From NCBI GenBank assembly GCA_003996215.1, contig QJPP01007233.1, positions 1,297,501 to 1,361,500 on the forward strand: DNA of 64,000 nucleotides, read 5' to 3'. Numbering within the stretch: the first letter of the stretch is position 1; the number at the start of each line of letters is the position of its first letter. Below, piece after piece: positions 33,301 through 46,034 of the stretch. A program made the position numbers and the translations under genes. A model generated the notes under the pieces. It made no database searches. It was not told the origin of the DNA and saw only the letters and a program-made list of their open reading frames with translations. Source of the stretch: Jaltomata sinuosa. Lineage: Eukaryota; Streptophyta; Magnoliopsida; Solanales; Solanaceae.

Positions 33301-36300
33301 TTTGTTTAATAAAAAAAAGTGTTTATTTGAGAAGTTTTTGCAAATAAGTATTTCTTCTTTTTTAAAGATATTCAAACTCAGTTTTTCAAATCTTTCAAAG
33401 ACTAAAAGATCTAAAGACTAGTTTGAGTTTTTGAAAGATTTATCTTCAAAAGGGGAAGTCCTTTTTCTTTTTGGAAAACATAGAGAGTTGATTATTAATC
33501 AACTAAACATGCTGCTACCAGTTTGTTCAAGGTAAACTGTTTGTCAGAAGAAGTTAGTAGGAAATCAAACGTGATACAAGGAATAAAAAACAGTAAAAAA
33601 GGTAAGGAAATCAACCAGTTGGTTCACACTACACAACAGTAAAAAGTGCTGACCGTCTAGCTTCATCATCCCGCCGTTTGGCATCCATTTCTTTGGTCGG
33701 AGGATATTTTGGAAGACTTGAGGGATCACAAGCATATGGCTCTGTATTGAAAAACTGCAGAAATTGAACTTTATTAACCATAGAAGAAGGCAACATCATA
33801 AGAATACAAGTGAAACACGTTACTTAAAATGATATGTTCAGATTAAGAAAAGACACAGAATATCACAAAATAACACATGCTATACAGGAACACCTGCAAA
33901 AAGAATTTGAGGCAGTGCTGCACCAAAAAAGCATGACACTAGGAAAGGTAGTTAAATAGCTCATTACTATTATTTCCGTTCCTCCTTCAAGCTAAGCAAT
34001 TTAATGTCTTACTTGTCCCGCTCCTCTAATTCAAAGAAACCAAAACAATTAATATTTTTTGCTTTATCTGTGAACATTAAGGATTTTCAAACACAGTTCA
34101 ATTGTACTCCTTCATCCAAATCTGTTTGGCTTTTTTTGCATATTAAGGGTCAATTTGATCATTTTTGGAGCCAAGAGCCCATTCGGCCCAAGCTTCCACT
34201 GATGGATTATTCCTTGACTCTATCATGTTACATATGGGTTTTGGGGTTAGATGGAAAAGATGGGTAAGATTTGCATCTTTCCAGTGAGATATTCAGTATT
34301 GGTGAATGGCAATTTGTGCGGCTTCTTTGGGAGTTCGAGGGGTCTGAGAAAAGGGGACTCTCTATCTCCGATGTTGTTCATTTTAGTAATGGAAGCGATG
34401 AGTAGGATTGATGGATAAAGTTGTTATGGGAGGATTCTTACAGGGTTTTATTGCAGCGGTTGGGGGTGTTGGAACAGTCTCGGATTCTCACTTGTTTGCA
34501 GATGATACCTTGGTTTTTTTGTGATGCAGATGCGTCCCAATTGGATTATTTAGGCCAAGTGCTCACTTGGTTCCAGGTGGTGTCAGACCTTAAAATCAAT
34601 TTAAGTGTCAAAGTATACCTGTCGGGGAGGTGGACGACATTGGTCGCTCGCTCGGGTTTTCAATTGCAGGGTTGAGGCTCTCCCAACTGCTTATCTTGGA
34701 TTACCGCTAGGTGCTTCAAACAAGGATCTTCGGGTGTGGAATCCGGTTCTTGAGAGGGTCGAGAAGAGATTAGCAAGGTGGCAGCAGAGATATTTGTCCA
34801 AAGACGGGAAAGAAGTGTTTATCAAGAGCACTTTAGTATTCTTGCCTACTTTTATTCTTTGATTCATGCTCTGCTTCGGTCACAAAAAGTTGGAAAAGTT
34901 CCAAAGAAATTTTCTTTGGGACGTTGCGGACGGGGCAAGGAAGTTTCACTTGGTTACGTGAGAGACTATCATATCTCCCAAAAAAAATGGGGTGGTCTTG
35001 GTATTAAAGACTTAAAGGTGTTCAATAAAGTATTGTTGGTAAATGATTGAAGAGATTTGGTTGGAGGTAAATACTCTTTGGAGGGGGGTGATAGTTGATA
35101 AATATGGGGCATTGGAAAGGGGATGGAGAAATAGAGATGTGGCTATGCCTTATGTGTGTGGTTTGTGAAGGAATATCATGGAGAGATGAGATGATTTCGG
35201 AGCAAATATCTCATTTAAGGTAGTAGATGGGAGGAGGGCTAAATTTTGGGAACACAAATGGTGTGAGGAAATTTTATTGAAAGATGACTTCTCTAGCTTA
35301 CTCAGAATCTCTTGCCAAAATGAATTGACAATACAACATATTAGGGGGTTACAAGATGGAGTGACTTTTTGGGACTTGAGATTTATGAGGGACTTCCACG
35401 ATTGGGAGGTGACTGGGTTTCAAAGATTGTTGGCTCTACTCCATAAGCAAGATATAGCGGTTGATATTCCGATGCTTTGCGGTGGGGTTTCGGGAAGAAT
35501 AGTATATTCTCTGTTAAGTCTTTTTATGAGAAAATGTTGGTTAGGAAAGAGGTAGTTTTCCCTTGTGACGCCATTCAGATACCTAAGGTGCCGAGGGAGG
35601 GGTGTTTTTTTTAACTTGGCTAGCTACTAGAAGGGTGATCTTGACAGCGGAAAATCTTAGAAAGCGGAAGATTGCCTTTGTCAGCTAGTGTTATATGTGT
35701 AAGGTAGCAGGAGAGGACGTGGATCATCTTCTTCTTCATTGTAGTCTTTCCATGAGGTTATGGTGGGATATGTTAGGTGGTTTGGTACTTCTTGGGCTAT
35801 GCCAAGAACTGTAAAAGAGTGATGTTCAGCTGAAAGGCAGGAGAAGACAGAGCACAGAATGTGGTTCCACTAGCGTTAATGTGGGTGGTGTAGAGAGAGA
35901 AATAGGAGAGCTTTTGAAGGGGTAGAATCGAGCTTCTACCAATCGAGAAGTAGCCTCTGGTCTCTTATTTTCTTTTGGTGCACCCATAGATTTCCCAATT
36001 GTATAGAAGATTGGATGGAGTTTGTAGAGAATCATTTCTTTTTATAGATTCTTTACCTTTTGGCATAACCTTTGTATACAGCCGAGTTTTGGGCCATGTT
36101 TATAAAAGAAATTACATTTATTTGATCATTATAATTATCTATTTTTGGGGAAAGGGTCACTATATTCCACTATACAAATGGAAGTTGAGCAATTTGATTT
36201 ATGTTAGACTTCTGGCCTAAAATTACCCATGTCATTAGAGCTAAGTTCCATTTTTTGCCCTTGACCCCTAAAGAAGCTTCAACTTGAGTGTAATTTTAAA

Positions 36301-39300
36301 CCTTACCTAAGCTCCAGCCTGAGGGTGATTTCACTAACTATTTGGACACGTGAAGTCCATCCATTTCTCACTAGAGCTTTGTTAATGGCAAGGGCACATA
36401 CGAGAACCTATTTTTATGGCAAGGGCAAGTACGATACAATTTCCAAAACACCTCAAATCTCCAAAACAGACTAGTGCGTATTTTGATACAAGTGTTTTTA
36501 GCTTCAAAGAAGATTGGCTAAACAGGCTACAAACCGGACGACGATAGTTATCTTTTAACATTAAATCTAGATATTCAGAAACTAAATAAGCCGCAGTATA
36601 AATTGAAATTTACCTCATGCCTCAAGGTTAGTATACATTTTAAAATTCCAGTGATTCACTAAGCTATGAATCTTTGCAGGCAAAGAGTGAAAACAGTTTT
36701 AGATAAAGGGAATATTGATGTTGATGGGGTTGCATCAGGGATCGACTCTTAGCCTATTTTTATTTGCCTTAGTGATGGACGTATTGACGCGGCGAATACA
36801 AGGTGAGGTGTCATGGTGTATGTTATTTGCGGATGATGTAGTTCTGACGAGACTCGCAGAGGAGTTAATGCTAAGTTAGAGGTTTGGAGACAGACCCTCG
36901 AGTCTAAAGGGTTTAGATTGAGCAGGACCAATACTGAATATATGGAGTGCAAGTTCAGTGAGGCTACCCATGATGTTGATGTGGAAGTGAAGCTTGATAC
37001 ACAGACCATTCAAAAGAGAGGTAGTTTCAAGTATCTTGGGTCTATTATCCAGGAAAATGGAGAGATTGACGAGGATGTCACTCACCGTATTGGTGCAAGG
37101 TGGATGAAATGGAGGCTCGCTTCCGGAGTCTTGTGTGATAAGAAGGTGCCTACTAAACTTAAAGGTAAGTTCTACAAAGTGGTGGTTCGACCAGCTTTAT
37201 TGTATGGAGTAGAGTGTTGGCCAGTAAAGAACTCCCACATTCAAAAGATGAAGGTGGCGGAGATGAGGATGTTACGATGGAAGTGTGGATTTACTAGGAT
37301 AGATAGGATTAGGAATGAGGATATCCGAGATAAGGTGGGTGTGGCATCGGTGGAAGACAAGATGCGGGAAGCGAGGTTGAGATGGTTCGAACATGTGAGG
37401 AGGAGAGGCATAGATGCCCAGTGCGGAGGTGTGAGAGGTTAGCTATGGATGGTTTCAGGAGAGGTAGAGGTAGACCGAAGAAATATTGGGGAGAGGTGAT
37501 TCGACAGGACATGGCGCAGTTGCAGCTTACCGAGGACATGACCCTAGATAGGAAGGTGCGGAGGACGCGGATTAGGGTAGAAAGCTAGTAGGTAGGTGTG
37601 CGGCTATGCTAGTAGGTAGGAGTGTTTTTGCCTTGTTTGTCCCGCCAAGTAGTCGTAGTGCTACGCTTGTAGTTTCTTGTTCTTGGATTTCTCGTAGTAT
37701 TATTTTGTGGTAGTGTTGCTCTATTTCTATCTGTTGTTTGTTACTACTTATTGTCTCTTGTACTTTTATTATGTCTTTTTCTAGACTGTTTTTAGACTAT
37801 TGTTTGTCTTGAGTCAGGGGTCTATCGGAAACAGCCTCTCTACCTCACCTCTGAGGTAGTGGTACGGACTGCGTACACTCTAGCCCCCCCCCGAACCCCA
37901 TGTTGTGGGACAAGGGACTACACAGGGCATGATGTTGTTGTTGTCTACATCAGCAAAGTGTTAATTACTCCGGGATTTGATACCCGCATCCGATCGAAGT
38001 TGCATTTTAGTGCTCCCCTAACATAAAGGGGAGCTTTTTCTAAGTGGGTCGCTGCAAACATTCATTAACCTTATTTACTTTCACCAGTGAACGTAAACTC
38101 AAAACAAGTGGCAAAAATAAGCCAACAGCAGATTAATCACTAAAATGTCCCAAAATACTATCCCTTGCTAAAAGTTTTCACCAGAGAACCCAAACTTAAA
38201 ACATCACAAGTAGCAAATAAAACTGCAAGGGCTGTAGTGGAAGTACTGAACGACTACAGAACTGAGAGTAGTCTTATTACCAAACCAAAATTATATGGGA
38301 AGAATTTTGTAATAATAAATGTGAGGCTATTGACAATCTCTTTTACACCAATAACTTCAAGCTACAGAGCTTCCTAATGTAAAAAGCACAGTGATAGAAC
38401 CCAAACCCTCTAAACTAGTTTATATCTCACAGAAAGCATAACTTTGGTACAGCCATACCAGGTAAAACTTATGGAAGTTTCTTCCACCACTCAAGAAATC
38501 ATAGCAAGGACCTCTATTTTAGTATCTTCACATGATAAGGCTCTTAAACATACTAATCTCTCCCAGCAAACAGAGCTAATGACCCCAAGACATTATCATT
38601 AAAAAAACATACTAAAAATTCTGTCATCAAAAGATAGTTGGCAGTGAAAGGAGAACAAGGCAACTAAGTGGAATAAAACAATTTTTTTGAGAAAGGTAAC
38701 AGTTAGTCTATATATATCCACAGGTATACTACATCTAAACAATGTAGTTCCCCTTCAATTTGGAAACAGAAACTACTCACTTCACTTAGTAATGCATCAG
38801 TTGCCGTCTTGCGTTCTGCAGGATCAATTGCAAGTAATGTATCAATCAGGGGAAGTGAAGACTGAGGAAAATCTTTAAAAGTCTCCCTAATGCATCGTCT
38901 GTAGGGTTCTCGAGGCTTGAAAAGTGTTGCATTCGGCAACTTGGACTTCTTCCAGTACTCCTCTGATGGCGAGCCACACAGTTTATATATCTTATGTAGT
39001 TGTTCTACCTTAGTGACGAAAAAAATTGTCGTTAATAACTCATGCAGGAAAATAAAAACAGTCCTGTGTATCAACACATCCCATACAAGCTTAAAGTCAA
39101 TTAGTATATTTGTCACAGAAGTTCTATATTTTGTGGCCTTGAAGAGTTGAAGTATCAAAAGAAATGCTAATTAAACGATCTACCAGATATGGTATTCCTG
39201 ATTCAAAAAAAAATGCAAGAGACAGTCTAAAGCTACCAACAAGAAACAGTATCAATACAAAGCTAAACACGAACTCTTCACAGTTCTCTTTCAATTTTAA

Positions 39301-41483
39301 AATGACATAATATGCAAATATCATCCTTATAAATGTCGTTAGGTTGTTATCCAATAAGAGTAAGTGAAAACCATTGTTCCTCACAGAATTAATAACTTTT
39401 ATTCAACTTCCAAACTTAGCAATACTAGTAGATATGATATGCACTCGGCCTAATTATTCATGGATGGAACTGATAATTATAGAGAGTTCATTTTCCATGA
39501 GCAAATAGATTATCCTAGCCGACTCTGCTGAATTTCGTATGTTGATGCAATGGGCCTTGTAAATAGCAATAAGTTGCTTAGGTTCTGTTACAAGAAACCC
39601 TTGCAAACTACAGCAATTTATAACATATTAAGTCACCCGCTACCACCAGAAAATAGTTGCCTGGGTCTAGCCACCCAAAGTCCACAACCATGTCTCTAGC
39701 ACATGGATCAGGGACTGTCCCGTCCTACCTTATTCACATCCCTAATGTTGGCAGTTATTATTTGGCGCTTACTTCTTCTTTTTTTCATTTTGGATTTAAG
39801 TTCTATACGTACTTCCTAAATTTGGGTCAACCATTTCAGAACTAATCGTAGAGAATCCTGGGAAATAGCGACTGATTCCAAGATTTCTCTATAATTTCCA
39901 GGATTTGGATTAGAAAGATGTCTTTGAAATGAAAAATGAGCAGCGATGGAGCTCGATTTAGTCAAACTCTACTTTCAAATCAATATATCAAGGTGTCATC
40001 TCCGAACTGAAGCCTCGTTTTCACTTCCCAAAACCAGGTTCAAGAGAAAAAACCAACAAAGCAAAAAAAAACCCATCAGCCTAGTGAAAACTTAAGTCAT
40101 TAGATCTCTTTAAGGTAAAACCCTAATAAAGAAACATATTACTACTCCTGAAAGAGAAAAAAGGGCAATATAAATGACCAAGAAAAAAGGACAATGTTAA
40201 CATACAAGGATGAATAAGTAGAAGATTGCAAGAAAAAAATAAGGAAATTACGGGGATTACCTCAGTCCTACCAGGCATAATAGGTTTTCCAGCCAATAAC
40301 TCAGCTAAGATGCAACCTGCACTCCATAAATCAATACCTACACCATAATCAGTAGCACCTAGAAGCAGCTCTGGTGGTCTATACCAGAGAGTAACCACTC
40401 GACTAGTCATTTGATGCTTATGACAAGGATCAAAAATAGTAGCCAGTCCAAAATCAGCGATTCTAAGGATGCCAGAATTGTCAAGAAGAAGATTTGACCC
40501 CTTAATATCGCGATGAAGCACATGACGATTGTGACAATGCTCAAGGCCAGACAATAGCTGATGCATGTAGCATTTAACCTGCAATAAAAGAATAATAATA
40601 AGCTAACTCTAATTCTACAACTGAGATGGATATAATCTAACTCATATCCGCCATTCTTCAAGGAAAAACTACTGCAACTCAGCACTCTAACCTGTGCCTC
40701 CGTAAACTTGATCTCTGGACTTGCAGCAAGTCCAGCCAAATCATGCTCCATGTACTCAAATACCAGGTATAAACTACATGACATTCTTGAAGTAACCAAG
40801 CCTTCCAATTTGATGACATTGGGATGATCTAGTCGTCGCAAAATGATAATTTCTCTAGCCATGAATCTCACACTCTCAGGTTCTAGATTGTCAAAACGCA
40901 CTTTCTTTAGAGCAACAATTTTACCAGTAACGGTGTCTCTCGCTTTGTAGACATTACTGTATGTCCCTTGGCCAATCTATTAAGGAAAAAAGAGACAGAA
41001 TGTTAACCATCAAAAGCAGAAGTCTAATTCAGGAGAACTAGAAATGTTTTATAGAAAACAGAAAGAAATCTTAAAAGCTACCTTATCAATTTTCTCAAAA
41101 GTGTCGGCGCGTCGTGGGAGCCAACCATCAATTGCTTCACCAACATGAGCAGAGAGCCAGGAAGGCCATCCAGCAGCGACCTGCTCCCCATGTTTGTGCT
41201 TAGGTGGATTACTTAATCTTGGATCGGGCTTCGACCTTCTCTTTTCTTTCCTAGATTTTCCGTCATGCTCCGCCTTGTCATCCTTCTTAGTTTCATCACC
41301 TTCATTGGCTTCCACAACTTCATTACCAACAGTTACATTTTCAGCCCCCTTGACCTCTAAAGTTTCAGTGGATTCAGCACTAATGCTCTGACTCTTCTTC
41401 TCATGATTCACACCTTCCCTTTTCTCCTCCCTGCCGTTGTGTACTAAGCCTGATGAAACCTCACGACCCAGAACACACCCCAT
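30311..41483 (-). CDS. CDK-like serine/threonine protein kinase (At1g54610/IBS1-like), 7 exons
   Basis: Coding exons in transcript order: 41082-41483, 40692-40976, 40261-40578, 38781-39008, 33654-33754, 30965-31079, 30311-30589. Together they give 1728 nt, 575 residues, in frame at every junction. The N-terminus MGC is a likely N-myristoylation and palmitoylation site, placing the kinase on membranes. Residues 135-143 form the glycine loop GQGTYSNV, K158 is the ATP-binding lysine, HRD is at 251-253, DFG at 271-273 and the T-loop ends VVTLWYRPPE, all intact. After the kinase domain comes a basic tail (AKRRDDEARR, KRVRHRERARAG, GGRRKKH). The layout matches the plant CDK-like group that includes Arabidopsis At1g54610 and IBS1. 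Cyclin partner and substrates are unknown. Introns 4 and 5 (5.0 and 2.6 kb) are swollen by retroelements. Confidence 0.9.
31725..31800 (+). repeat. Possible SINE head
   Basis: Contains GGTGCACTTGGTTGAATG and GGATCAATTCCCAC at about the spacing of A and B boxes of RNA polymerase III promoters. It lies directly before the SINE at 31819. No body or tail of its own is recognised. Confidence 0.35.
31819..32068 (+). mobile_element. tRNA-derived SINE with poly(A) tail
   Basis: The head carries CCAGATGGTAAGCATCC (A box) and GTCGTGGGTTCGAGTC (B box). The body contains ACACTAGGTGATTCTTTCC and GCTGGCCCGGACACCACGATC, followed by a run of about 17 A (32052-32068). It lies antisense in an intron of the kinase gene. 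The same body occurs at 25612-25715. Confidence 0.8.
34170..36120 (+). mobile_element. L1-type LINE remnant
   Basis: Broken reverse-transcriptase and downstream sequence in several frames: a MLHMGFGVRWKRW-like block near 34225, CLQMIPWFF near 34490, YLGLPLGAS near 34695, the GGLGIKDLKVFNKVLL block near 35000, and a C-terminal zinc-binding-like region near 35700 (CKVAGEDVDHLLLHC). All are collinear with plant L1 elements. Many stops and frameshifts make it a fossil. It lies antisense to the kinase in the intron between exons 4 and 5. The left limit is approximate. Confidence 0.75.
36718..37945 (+). mobile_element. RTE-type LINE, 5'-truncated
   Basis: Starts within the reverse transcriptase (GLHQGSTLSLFLFALVMD, then FADDVVL). 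A long open frame at 36918-37442 has the family blocks KRGSFKYLGSIIQ, GARWMKWRLASGVLCD and ARLRWFEHV; after a frame change the end (RRGRGRPKKYWGEVIRQD, 37382-37588) follows. The 3' untranslated region ends with CTATCGGAAACAGCCTCTCTACC and (TTG)n. It lies in the same kinase intron as the L1 remnant, also antisense. Confidence 0.85.
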
Positions 41484-42560
41484 CTTTCAAGTCTACACTT
41501 CATAACTCAACATTCTCATCGATTAACCAATCAATTTCCACAAATCAACTCAGAACCTACAACTTTAACCACCTACAATAGCAATATGATAGTAATAATT
41601 AAATTGGTCAATGAAGAAAAAAGTGTAAATCATTTAATTGACTAAAGAAAAGGGAAAAAAAAACAGTAAGTCATTAAATTGGCAATAGTTGAGCTCCCTA
41701 CTTAGCATCAAATCTTAAGTACCCATGACACAGCCCTCCAACCCTGCCCATCCCATAAACAAGAAGAACCCAAAGAACTACTAGTAACTCCAACACAAGG
41801 CAAAGTTTGGTAATTTTTTCCCCGGGGATGGTCAATTGGACAGAATATTACAGATTCAAGCATAGTCAACAAATAATCGCAAAAATTCAGAACAGTAACC
41901 CCTTGTTCTCAGAAACTTACACGCATCAACAATCAGCAAAAACTCCAAGAAAAAACAAAAAAAGAAACAACCCTTTAACTTGCTTGCACTTGTCACCCAG
42001 TTTCAGATTCACAGTGAAACCCAAAATCAATCTTTTTTTTACCTGACCCAAAATAGAACCCACCAAGACCCACACTAAGATACATCTAACAAAACGATAA
42101 AAAACCCTAATACCGAAAATTGACAAAAACAGCAACACACGTCCACAAACATGAAAATGACAGTCTATGTGGTAGTGAAAGTGAAAGAAAAGCAACAAGA
42201 AAAAGGTAGGTAAGTTGAAATTACTTGCTGGGTTGATCGAATCTGAGCCAAAAAGAGGAAAGAAAGAGAGAGAGTTATGTGGTGTCTGTAGTCTTCAACG
42301 TTTCTTTGCTGTAAGACAAGAAAAGAGTATAATCATAAAAAAGAATCAATCGGACAACCAATCTTTCAGTATATACAAATATATAAATAGAGATAGGGAT
42401 AGGGGTTGGGTGGGGGGATTCTTTTACGTGGGGGGTGGATTTGTTCTGCTGCAAGTCAAAACACTCGACTGGTGGGGACGGAGAGAGGAGAGGAGAGTTT
42501 TGGAATCACGGGCGAGATTTTCTCCAACAAATAAAATGGAGAGTATATTTAGTACAAAAA
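41484..42560 (-). promoter_or_regulatory. 5' untranslated and promoter region of the kinase gene
   Basis: No upstream protein-coding exon recognised. A possible splice donor (CAGCAA|GTAATTT on the minus strand, near 42222) suggests a leader intron of about 0.6-0.7 kb, which would be usual for this family. Transcription may start near 42300-42400, where a TATATTT-like box lies on the minus strand (about 42370-42385). This is inference only. Confidence 0.35.
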
Positions 42561-42779
42561 AGTGGTCTTAAATCATAATTAGATGAAATGATAATCCCAT
42601 TTGTCCAAAAGCCTATTCTAGCTTTTGTGAAGGAGGAAATTACTCTTAGTGTCCCTAAAACGTTCGGTTTTTGAAATTTTATTTTTCAAAGTGTCTGATT
42701 TTAAATTTTTATTTTCCTTTAATAAAAAAATTAAAAATAACCTTAACTTGAAAAATTTACTTAGAAATTAAAATAACAA

Positions 42780-43110
42780 TCTATGCCTCTCATGAACAAC
42801 CGCTAATACTGTATCACTAAATTTGCTTATGAGATACTTTGTAACTCTTTCTTAGAGGTAAAATTTAGCTTAAGGGCTTTATAAAACTAGCTTATGTCTC
42901 AGGAGCAACAGCTTATACTATTTCACTGATTCTAACTTATGGGTACTCCATAACTTTAGCCTTAAAGGCAAAATGTACCTCATGAGCTTGTAAAAAATAA
43001 CTTATGTCTCACAATTAACAGTTTACACTATTTCGCTAAGTCTAACTTGTGGGATACTCTATAACTTACGCCTTATGGACAAAAGTTATAACTTATATTT
43101 GATGGGTGAC
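42780..43110. repeat. ~115-bp minisatellite, three units
   Basis: Units start near 42781, 42891 and 43010 with CTTATGTCTCACGAGCAACAG-like sequence, followed by CTATTTCACTAA, TAACTTATGGGATACT and GCCTTAAAGGCAAAA. They are imperfect copies. Nothing coding is seen. Confidence 0.8.
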
Positions 43111-43458
43111 ATACTTAAGTTCCAACTTCTACCTATAAGGTAGAATTTTTAGTCAGTTATGCAGGTTCACTGTCTTGAAATATCGTGAACGTCTTGAAAT
43201 CACTATAAAAAAAAATATTACTGTGAACAAGGTCGTCATTTAAGAAAAAAACTTTAACTGCATGAATAGTTATACTTGAAATCACAAATATTTATGTATA
43301 GATATATTTTATATAATTACATATATTATATTAGAATAATCTTAATAGGAGATCATGAATAACACAAATTCTTTCATTTATACTAGAACCATTGAATTCA
43401 TTAGATATCGATTTCTATCTCGAAAACGTGGGTAAAGAGTTAGTTAGGTAGTTGAGAG

Positions 43459-43785
43459 TTGTGTTGCTTAGTTTTTTTTTATACTAGTAGTAGTAGTATT
43501 ACTCTGAGAGTTTCTTGTTTTTTCATTTTTGTTTTCAGCTCTTTCATTATTGTATTATTTTGTGGCAGCGATTGTTTTTTTTTATTGTGCTTTGTCATGC
43601 TTTCTTTGGTATTTTGTCTTGATTTCTTCATTCTCATTTATTTTGAACTGCTTTATAATATTTTTGCTTGAGTCGAAGGCCTATCGGAACAACCTCTCTA
43701 CTTTGTAGGGGTAAAATCTACATACACAATACCATCATCAGACTCCACTCGCGTTACGCTGGATATGTTATTATTATACATATAT
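43459..43785 (+). mobile_element. RTE LINE 3' end, solo
   Basis: T-rich 3' untranslated sequence (TATTATTTTGTGGCAG, CTTGAGTCGAAGGCCTATCGG, AACCTCTCTACTTTGTAGG) collinear with 37660-37900. The final simple repeat is TTATTATTATA. No reverse transcriptase is present. Confidence 0.65.
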
Positions 43786-44099
43786 AAAATTACACTTAAT
43801 TCCTTCTGGGAGAGGGTGGTAGAGATAAGGATGAGTAGAGCGTGCAACATTCTCAACGAGTCCATAAGAATCCTTTTTTTATAAACTATAATTCTTTAAT
43901 AATGAACATAATAAAGAGCATACTTTTTAGTTGCAAATTTTTTGAAAGTATCAAAGTAATTGATATAATATTTCCAGTTCTTCTAGAAAGAAAGGTATAA
44001 TTCTTCATTGATTCTTTTATTGCATATTATATATGTATATGACTCGTAAACTTTAACTATTTTCTCAATCTTATATGCAATAAGGTTAACACGTAGTCC

Positions 44100-45310
44100 A
44101 GTTTGATTGGGTTGCACTATGGATCAATATTTTTTAGCCTATTTTTATTTGTCTTGATAATAAATGCATTGACGTGACAAATTCAAAATGAGGTGACATG
44201 GTGTATGTTATTTGCAAATGACATAGTTCTAATTGACGAGACTCGCAATGGACTTAACACTAAATTGAAGGTTTGGAGACGGACCATGAAGTCTAGAGGG
44301 TTTAGGTTAAGCAGGACCAAGACAACATACTTGGAGTGAAAATTGAGCTCATAACGTATGAGACGAATATAAAAATGAGATTTGATACACATGTCATACA
44401 AAAGAGAGGAAGTTTCAAGTAGCTTGAGTCTATATCCAAAAAAAAATTTGGAGATTGAAGAGGATATCACTCATCGTATTGGTGCAAGGTGGATGAAATT
44501 GAGGCTCGCTTCTGAAGTCTTGTTTGATAAGAAGGTGCCACCAAAACTTAAAGGCAAGTTCGATAGAGTGGTAGTTAGACCAACATGTTTTATCGGACGA
44601 AGTGTTGGCTAGTCAAGAACTCTCACGTTCAGAAGTTGAAAGTTGTAAAAATGAGGATGCGATGAATGTGTGGGCATACTATGAGAGATAAGATTAGAAA
44701 TGAGGATATCTGAAACAAGATGAGAATGGTCTATATGAAGGACATAATGTGAAAAACGAGTTTGAGATGGTTCAGGTATGCAAAGAGGAGATATTCGGAT
44801 GTCCCAATGCAGAGGCGTGAAAAACCGGCTATGGATGATTTGAGGACAGATAGAGGTAAATTGAAGAAGATTGAAGAGATGTGATTAGACATGACATGAT
44901 GCAATTACAAATTATCGAGAACATGACCTTAGATAGGAGGTTGTGGATGACACAAATTAGGATAGAAGGTTAATAGGTAGCAATGTGTTGTCTTGTAATT
45001 ATTAGTTCATAATAGTAGTTGTAATATTGCTCATGTAGTTTCTTGTCCTTCAATTTACGTTATTATTTATTGTTTCTTGTATTTCGACTATTATGTTATT
45101 TTGTTATAGTTACTTTCATGATACTATTTGTTATTTCTTGTACTTCTATTACTTTTCTTTTGGACTATTTCCCATTGAGTCGAGGGGAAATAAAAAATAG
45201 CCTCTCTACCTCTAAAGTAGGATTAAGATTTGCATACACAGACCCTTCCACACCCTATTTTATAAGATCATACCAAATATATTATTATTGTTGTTATCTC
45301 TGACTCAGAT
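44100..45310 (+). mobile_element. Degenerate RTE LINE
   Basis: It follows the 36.7-kb copy block by block: ATGCATTGACGTGACAAATTC, the FADD-like block near 44210, GGTTTAGGTTAAGCAGGACC, the HRIGARWMK block (44473-44500), GAGATGGTTCAGGTATGC, and the tail near 45176-45300 ending TTATTGTTGTTA. It is broken by many stops. It sits just left of the pararetrovirus insertion. Confidence 0.8.
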
Positions 45311-45526
45311 AAAATATGCATGTTCTATTGATACAAATCTATTTTTGTTATAAAACTTCAAGGACCCCTTCGCTATCTCTCTCTCTTGGAACTTGAAGGG
45401 TCAATTCATTTGAGTTTATATCTTTGTCATTTAAGATAGTTAAAGCAATTATTTTAGATTTAAAACTATATCAAATTGAAAGAATGTCTAAAAATGTATA
45501 TATATTTTTTAAAATAATATATAGCG

Positions 45527-45692
45527 AGCGATTATTCACTGATATCTTAAAAAGAGTAAGTACATATTATGAAGAAAAAGACTCTCACTTATGTGTGTTT
45601 ACTTTTTGAAAAAGGATTTTTTTCTAATTTTACTTAACGAATCCTTTTTTATTTATAAATATTTTTTTTGATAATATAAAGCGAGAGATCCC
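45527..45692. repeat. Left copy of a ~155-bp repeat flanking the pararetrovirus
   Basis: From GATTATTCACTGATATC to TATAAAGCGAGAGAT. It differs from the right copy at 52990-53142 at only about four positions. More divergent units follow on the right side. Confidence 0.85.
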
Positions 45693-46019
45693 AGTAAAGG
45701 TATTTTTCTTCCATTTTTTTAATTATTTTAAGGTTTTATAGCCTACATGATGGGCTAAATAACCCGTGTTGGACTAACATCAACTACAACTATTAAGACA
45801 TGGTGAGAAAAAGACTGTTCCGATGTCTCTGAGGTCGAGGTAATATAATCAAGGGATAGAAAGAACTTGGCTTAGTCCGGAGTTCCTGGTTAGGCCCATG
45901 TCAGCCATGTGGAAGCGTTTATTTGGGCTAGGTTGGAACCGTAAAAGTTCTTTTCATTCTTAGATTATATGAGTCGTAAACGAACATGTAGTTACATCGA
46001 AGCGATCCTGCCATTCTTT
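45693..46019 (+). promoter_or_regulatory. Pararetrovirus leader before the primer-binding site
   Basis: Non-coding sequence between the left repeat and the primer-binding site, with short hairpin-forming stretches. It probably corresponds to viral leader; no TATA box clearly belongs to it. Confidence 0.45.
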
Positions 46020-46034
46020 TGGTATCAGAGCCAT
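46020..46034 (+). other. Minus-strand primer-binding site (initiator tRNA-Met)
   Basis: TGGTATCAGAGCCAT, the standard caulimovirid primer site complementary to the 3' end of plant initiator tRNA-Met. By convention it marks nucleotide 1 of the viral genome. Confidence 0.85.
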
